Part shown: in pieces, positions 58,610 to 64,000 of the stretch
Layout of the letters: the number at the start of each line of letters is the position of its first letter
How positions within the stretch are numbered: position 1 is the stretch's first letter
Assembly: GCA_963556195.1 (NCBI GenBank)
Contig: OY744523.1
Span: forward strand, 79,174,445-79,238,444
From: Sepiola atlantica
Lineage: Eukaryota; Mollusca; Cephalopoda; Sepiida; Sepiolidae
DNA: 64,000 bases
Reading direction: 5' to 3'
Notes under the pieces: model-generated
What the model was told of the DNA's origin: nothing
The model's database searches: none
Seen by the model: the letters and a program-made list of their open reading frames with translations, nothing else
Position numbers and translations under genes: made by a program

Positions 58610-58890
58610 ATATATATTATATATAGTGTTTCATTTTACTTCAGTCGAAGTTCTCAGAAATTAAGGGCCTCCTTCCTGGGGCTAAAACTTGATCTCTATA
58701 TGAGATACATAGATACTCCAATATTCCCTTAAAATTCTCTTTACCTCTACAATGTTGATTTAGTAAAGAAGTGAAGAACATCAATTTTCCCCTTCCCAAT
58801 TGACCAGTTAACTATGTTATAGTACATCTTTCTTGTGGTCTCTTGGTCTTACCGGAATCAATGAAGAGAATTCATCTTATCTGGTGGAAT
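58610..58890. other. Short spacer before the terminal satellite
   Basis: Unique-looking DNA with a TA tract at about 58600-58625. No gene is supported. Confidence 0.5.
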
Positions 58891-58892
58891 AT

Positions 58893-58897
58893 CTAGC

Positions 58898-58930
<33 letters not shown>

Positions 58931-59160
58931 ATGTATGTCTGTGTGTATATATGCGTGGATGTATATGTGTGTGTCTGTATGTATGCGTGTGTATATCTAT
59001 ATGTATGTATATATATATATATATATGTGTGTGTGTATATTTATAGAGGTATATATATACATATGTGTGTGTGTGTGTGTGTATATTTATAGAGGTATGT
59101 ATATATATATATATGTGTGTGTGTATATTTATAGAGGTATGTGTATTCATATATGTGTGT
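58893..59160. repeat. Irregular TA/TG zone at the edge of the terminal satellite
   Basis: (TA)n and (GT)n tracts are interspersed with GTATATTTATAGAGGTAT, which recurs three times (about 59034, 59081 and 59125). It lacks the regular AAATG/GAATG unit of the main array and may be the older edge. Confidence 0.85.
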
Positions 59161-61990
59161 GTGTATATATATGTGTATATGTAAATATATATAAATATTT
59201 GTATATATGTGTGTATATATAAATGAATATATGTATGTGTATATATAAATGTATATATATATATGTATGTGTATATATAAATATATATATATATATGTAT
59301 GTGTATATATAAATGTATATATATATATGTATGTGTATATATAAATGTATATATATATGTATGTGTATATATAAATGTATATATATATGTATGTGTATAT
59401 ATAAATGTATATATATATATGTATGTGTATATATAAATGTATATATATATATGTATGTGTATATATAAATGTATATATATATGTATGTGTATATATAAAT
59501 GTATATATATATATATGTGTATATATAAATGTATATATATATATATGCAAATATATAAATGTATATATATATATATGCGTATATATAAATGTATATATAT
59601 ATATATATGCGTATATATAAATGTATATATATATATATATGCGTATATATAAATGTATATATATATATATGCGTATATATAAATGTATATATATATATAT
59701 ATGCCTATATATAAATGTATATATATATATGTGTATATATAAATGTATATATATATGTGTATATATAAATGTATATATATATATAAATATATGTATGTGT
59801 ATATATAAATGTATATATATATATAAATATATGTATGTGTATATATAAATGTATATATATATATAAATATATGTATGTGTATATATAAATGTATATATAT
59901 ATATAAATATATGTATGTGTATATATAAATGTATATATATATATAAATATATGTATGTGTATATATAAATGTATATATATAAATATATGTATGTGTATAT
60001 ATAAATGTATATATATAAATATATGTATGTGTATATATAAATGTATATATATATATAAATATATGTATGTGTATATATAAATGTATATATATATATAAAT
60101 ATATGTATGTGTATATATAAATGTATATATATATATAAATATATGTATGTGTATATATAAATGTATATATATATATATGTATGTGTATATATAAATGTAT
60201 ATATATATATGTATGTGTATATATAAATGTATATATATATATGTATGTGTATATATAAATGTATATATATATATGTATGTGTATATATAAATGTATATAT
60301 ATATATGTATGTGTATATATAAATGTATATATATAAATGTATGTGTATATATAAATGTATATATATATATATGTATGTGTATATATAAATGTATATATAT
60401 ATGTATGTGTATATATAAATGTATATATATATATATATGTATGTGTATATATAAATGTATATATATATGTATGTGTATATATAAATGTATATATATATAT
60501 ATATGTATGTGTATATATAAATGTATATATATATATATATGTATGTGTATATATAAATGTATATATATATATGTATGTGTATATATAAATGTATATATAT
60601 ATATATGTATGTGTATATATAAATGTATATATATATGTATGTGTATATATAAATGTATATATATATATGTATGTTTATATATAAATGTATATATATATAT
60701 ATGTATGTTTATATATAAATGTATATATATATATATGTATGTTTATATATAAATGTATATATATATATATGTATGTTTATATATAAATGTATATATATAT
60801 ATGTATGTTTATATATAAATGTATATATATATATATGTATGTGTATATATAAATGTATATATATATATATGTATGTGTATATATAAATGTATATATATAT
60901 ATATGTATGTGTATATATAAATGTATATATATATATATATGTATGTGTATATATAAATGTATATATATATATATGTATGTGTATATACAAATGTATATAT
61001 ATATATATGTATGTGTATATATAAATGTATATATATATATATGTATGTGTATATATAAATGTATATATATATATGTGTATGTGTATATATAAATGTATAT
61101 ATATATGTGTATGTGTATATATAAATGTATATATATATATGTATGTGTATATATAAATGTATATATATATATGTATGTGTATATATAAATGTATATATAT
61201 ATATGTATGTGTATATATAAATGTATATATATATGTGTATGTGTATATATAAATGTATATATATATGTGTATGTGTATATATAAATGTATATATATATAT
61301 GTGTATGTGTATATATAAATGTATATATATATATGTGTATGTGTATATATAAATGTATATATATATGTGTATGTGTATATATAAATGTATATATATATGT
61401 GTATGTGTATATATAAATGTATATATATATGTGTATGTGTATATATAAATGTATATATATATGTGTATGTGTATATATAAATGTATATATATATGTGTAT
61501 GTGTATATATAAATGTATATATATATATGTGTATGTGTATATATAAATGTATATATATATATGTGTATGTGTATATATAAATGTATATATATATATGTGT
61601 ATGTGTATATATAAATGTATATATATATATATGTGTATGTGTATATATAAATGTATATATATATATGTGTATGTGTATATATAAATGTATATATATATAT
61701 GTGTATGTGTATATATAAATGTATATATATATATGTGTATGTGTATATATAAATGTATATATATATATGTGTATGTGTATATATAAATGTATATATATAT
61801 ATGTGTATGTGTATATATAAATTTATATATATATATGTGTATGTGTATATATAAATGCATATATATATATATGTATGTGCATATATAAATGCATATATGT
61901 ATGTGTATATATAAATGCATATGTATGTGTATATATAAATGCATATATATATATGTATGTGTATATATAAATGTATATATATATATGTAT
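59160..61990 (+). repeat. Minisatellite block 1, unit GTATGTGTATATATAAATG plus (TA)n
   Basis: Roughly 80-90 units of about 30-36 bp, each GT(A/G)TGTGTATATATAAATG followed by a TA run of variable length. Local variants are clustered: units with an added TAAATATAT (about 59770-60150), GTATGTTTATATA (about 60665-60840), GTGTATGTG (about 61070-61850) and AAATGCAT (about 61855-61950). The + strand has almost no cytosine. Very long open frames, up to 411 codons at 60709-61944 reverse, are Tyr-Ile-His repeat artefacts because the unit lacks stops in those frames. Confidence 0.95.
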
Positions 61991-62037
61991 GTGTATATAT
62001 AAATGTATATATATATATGTATGTGTATATATAAATG

Positions 62038-62072
<35 letters not shown>

Positions 62073-62099
62073 ATATATATGTATGTGTATATATAAATG

Positions 62100-62132
<33 letters not shown>

Positions 62133-64000
62133 ATATATATGTATGTGTGTATATATATGTATGTGTATATATATGTATGTGTATATATTAATGTATATAT
62201 ATGTATGTGTATATATGAATGTATATATATATATATGTGTATATATGAATGTATATATATATATATATGTGTATATATGAATGTATATATATATATATGT
62301 GTATATATGAATGTATATATATATATATGTGTATATATGAATGTATGTGTATATATATGTGTATATATGAATGTATATATATATGTGTATATATGAATGT
62401 ATATATATATGTGTATATATGAATGTATATATATATGTGTATATATGAATGTATATATATATGTGTATATATGAATGTATATATATATGTGTATATATGA
62501 ATGTATATATATATGTGTATATATGAATGTATATATATATATATGTGTATATATGAATGTATATATATATATGTGTGTATATATGAATGTATATATATAT
62601 ATATGTGTATATTTGAATGTATATATATATATATATGTGTATATATGAATGTATATATATATATGTGTATATATGAATGTATATATATATATGTGTATAT
62701 ATGAATGTATATATATATGTGTATATATGAATGTATATATATATGTGTATATATGAATGTATATATGAATGTATATATATATATATATGTGTATATATGA
62801 ATGTATATATATATATATATATGTGTATATATGAATGTATATATATATATATATATGTGTATATATGAATGTATATATATATATATATATATATGTGTAT
62901 ATATGAATGTATATATATATATATGTGTGTGTATATATGAATGTATATATATATATGTGTGTGTATATATGAATGTATATATATATGTGTGTATATATGA
63001 ATGTATATATATATGTGTGTATATATGAATGTATATATATGTGTGTATATATGAATGTATATATATATGTGTATATATGAATATATATATGTGTATATAT
63101 GAATATATATATGTGTATATATGAATGTATATATATATGTGTATATATGAATGTATATATATATGTGTATATATGAATGTATATATATATATGTGTATAT
63201 ATGAATATATATGTGTATATATGAATGTATATATATATATATGTGTATATATAAATGTATATATATATATATGTGTATATATGAATGTATATATATATAT
63301 ATGTGTATATATGAATGTATATATATATATATGTGTATATATGAATGTATATATATATATATGTGTATATATGAATGTATATATATATATATGTGTATAT
63401 ATGAATGTATATATATATATATATGTGTATATATGAATGTATATATATATATATGTGTATATATGAATGTATATATATATATATATGTGTATATATGAAT
63501 GTATATATATATATATGTGTATATATGAATGTATATATATATATGTGTATATATGAATGTATATATATATATATGTGTATATATGAATGTATATATATAT
63601 ATGTGTATATATGAATGTATATATATATATATGTGTATATATGAATGTATATATATATATGTGTATATATGAATGTATATATATATATATGTGTATATAT
63701 GAATGTATATATATATATGTGTATATATGAATGTATATATATATATATGTGTATATATGAATGTATATATATATATGTGTATATATGAATGTATATATAT
63801 ATATGTGTATATATGAATGTTTATATATATATGTGTATATATGAATGTTTATATATATATGTGTATATATGAATGTTTATATATATATGTGTATATATGA
63901 ATGTATATATATATGTGTATATATGAATGTATATATATATGTGTATATATGAATGTATATATATATGTGTATATATGAATGTATATATATATATATGTGT
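61990..64000 (+). repeat. Minisatellite block 2, unit GTGTATATATGAATG plus (TA)n
   Basis: After a transition zone (about 62040-62200, long TA runs and GTATGTGTATATAT units) the unit changes to GTGTATATATGAATG followed by a variable TA run, about 26-30 bp and roughly 60-65 copies. A GAATGTTTATATA variant forms a short cluster at about 63815-63890. The array continues past the window end, so its full length is unknown. Confidence 0.95.

Noticed and set aside
60709..61944. 411-codon open frame on the reverse strand, and many others of 60-170 codons in 58.8-64.0 kb
   Set aside because: They translate a TA/TG minisatellite into Tyr-Ile-His/Cys/Val repeats, and overlapping frames on both strands behave the same way. 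This is absence of stops in a repeat, not coding.
1..64000. Canonical tRNA, rRNA or spliced host genes
   Set aside because: No complete cloverleaf, no rRNA blocks and no series of frames joined by plausible splice sites encoding a recognisable host protein were found by reading. A tRNA scan and transcript mapping would settle it.

Overview
This window is AT-rich animal nuclear DNA with no host gene that I can support. The organism is probably a marine invertebrate. A cephalopod mollusc is my best guess, at low confidence. The reasons are interstitial TTAGGG/CCCTAA telomere-type repeats (the usual animal motif), a dense mix of LINE, hAT, mariner and palindromic DNA-transposon copies in many states of decay, and a TA/TG-rich minisatellite more than 5 kb long at the right end. 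All protein-like reading frames that I recognise belong to mobile elements or to mobile-element-like families, and all are broken.

Layout. 1-4.0 kb: a set of inverted-repeat DNA elements nested in one another. Three insertions sit inside an outer element at 518-3937, together with a LINE tail and an interstitial telomeric tract. Termini begin GGT and the target duplications are 8 bp. 4.0-9.4 kb: a tRNA-like fragment, a fold-back element and AT-rich DNA with hairpins. 9.4-12.3 kb: three different tandem arrays, one of them a 93-bp satellite with CCCTAA built into its unit. 13.4-14.3 kb: a probable solo LTR. 16.9-23.8 kb: three reverse-strand LINE copies. 25.1-26.0 kb: a dead mariner. 28.5-31.0 kb: a reverse-strand pseudogene of an uncharacterised transposase-like family. 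32.3-39.0 kb: LINE fragments of two families, one inserted into another. 43.7-45.0 kb: a forward LINE copy. 45.6-50.8 kb: an old forward-strand pseudogene of a second uncharacterised family, split by a hAT transposon whose 8-bp target duplication is intact. 51.8-52.3 kb: a possible Helitron end. 53.1-58.6 kb: three large inverted-repeat elements. 58.9-64.0 kb: the minisatellite, which runs off the window.

Nothing here works as an operon or pathway. The window is best read as a record of repeated transposon insertion, inverted duplication and tandem expansion. The most interesting points are the nested GGT-terminus elements with 8-bp duplications, the near-identical ~590-bp inverted arms at 53.2-55.2 kb, the telomere-seeded satellite, the set of short perfect hairpins, and the two unnamed transposase-like families.
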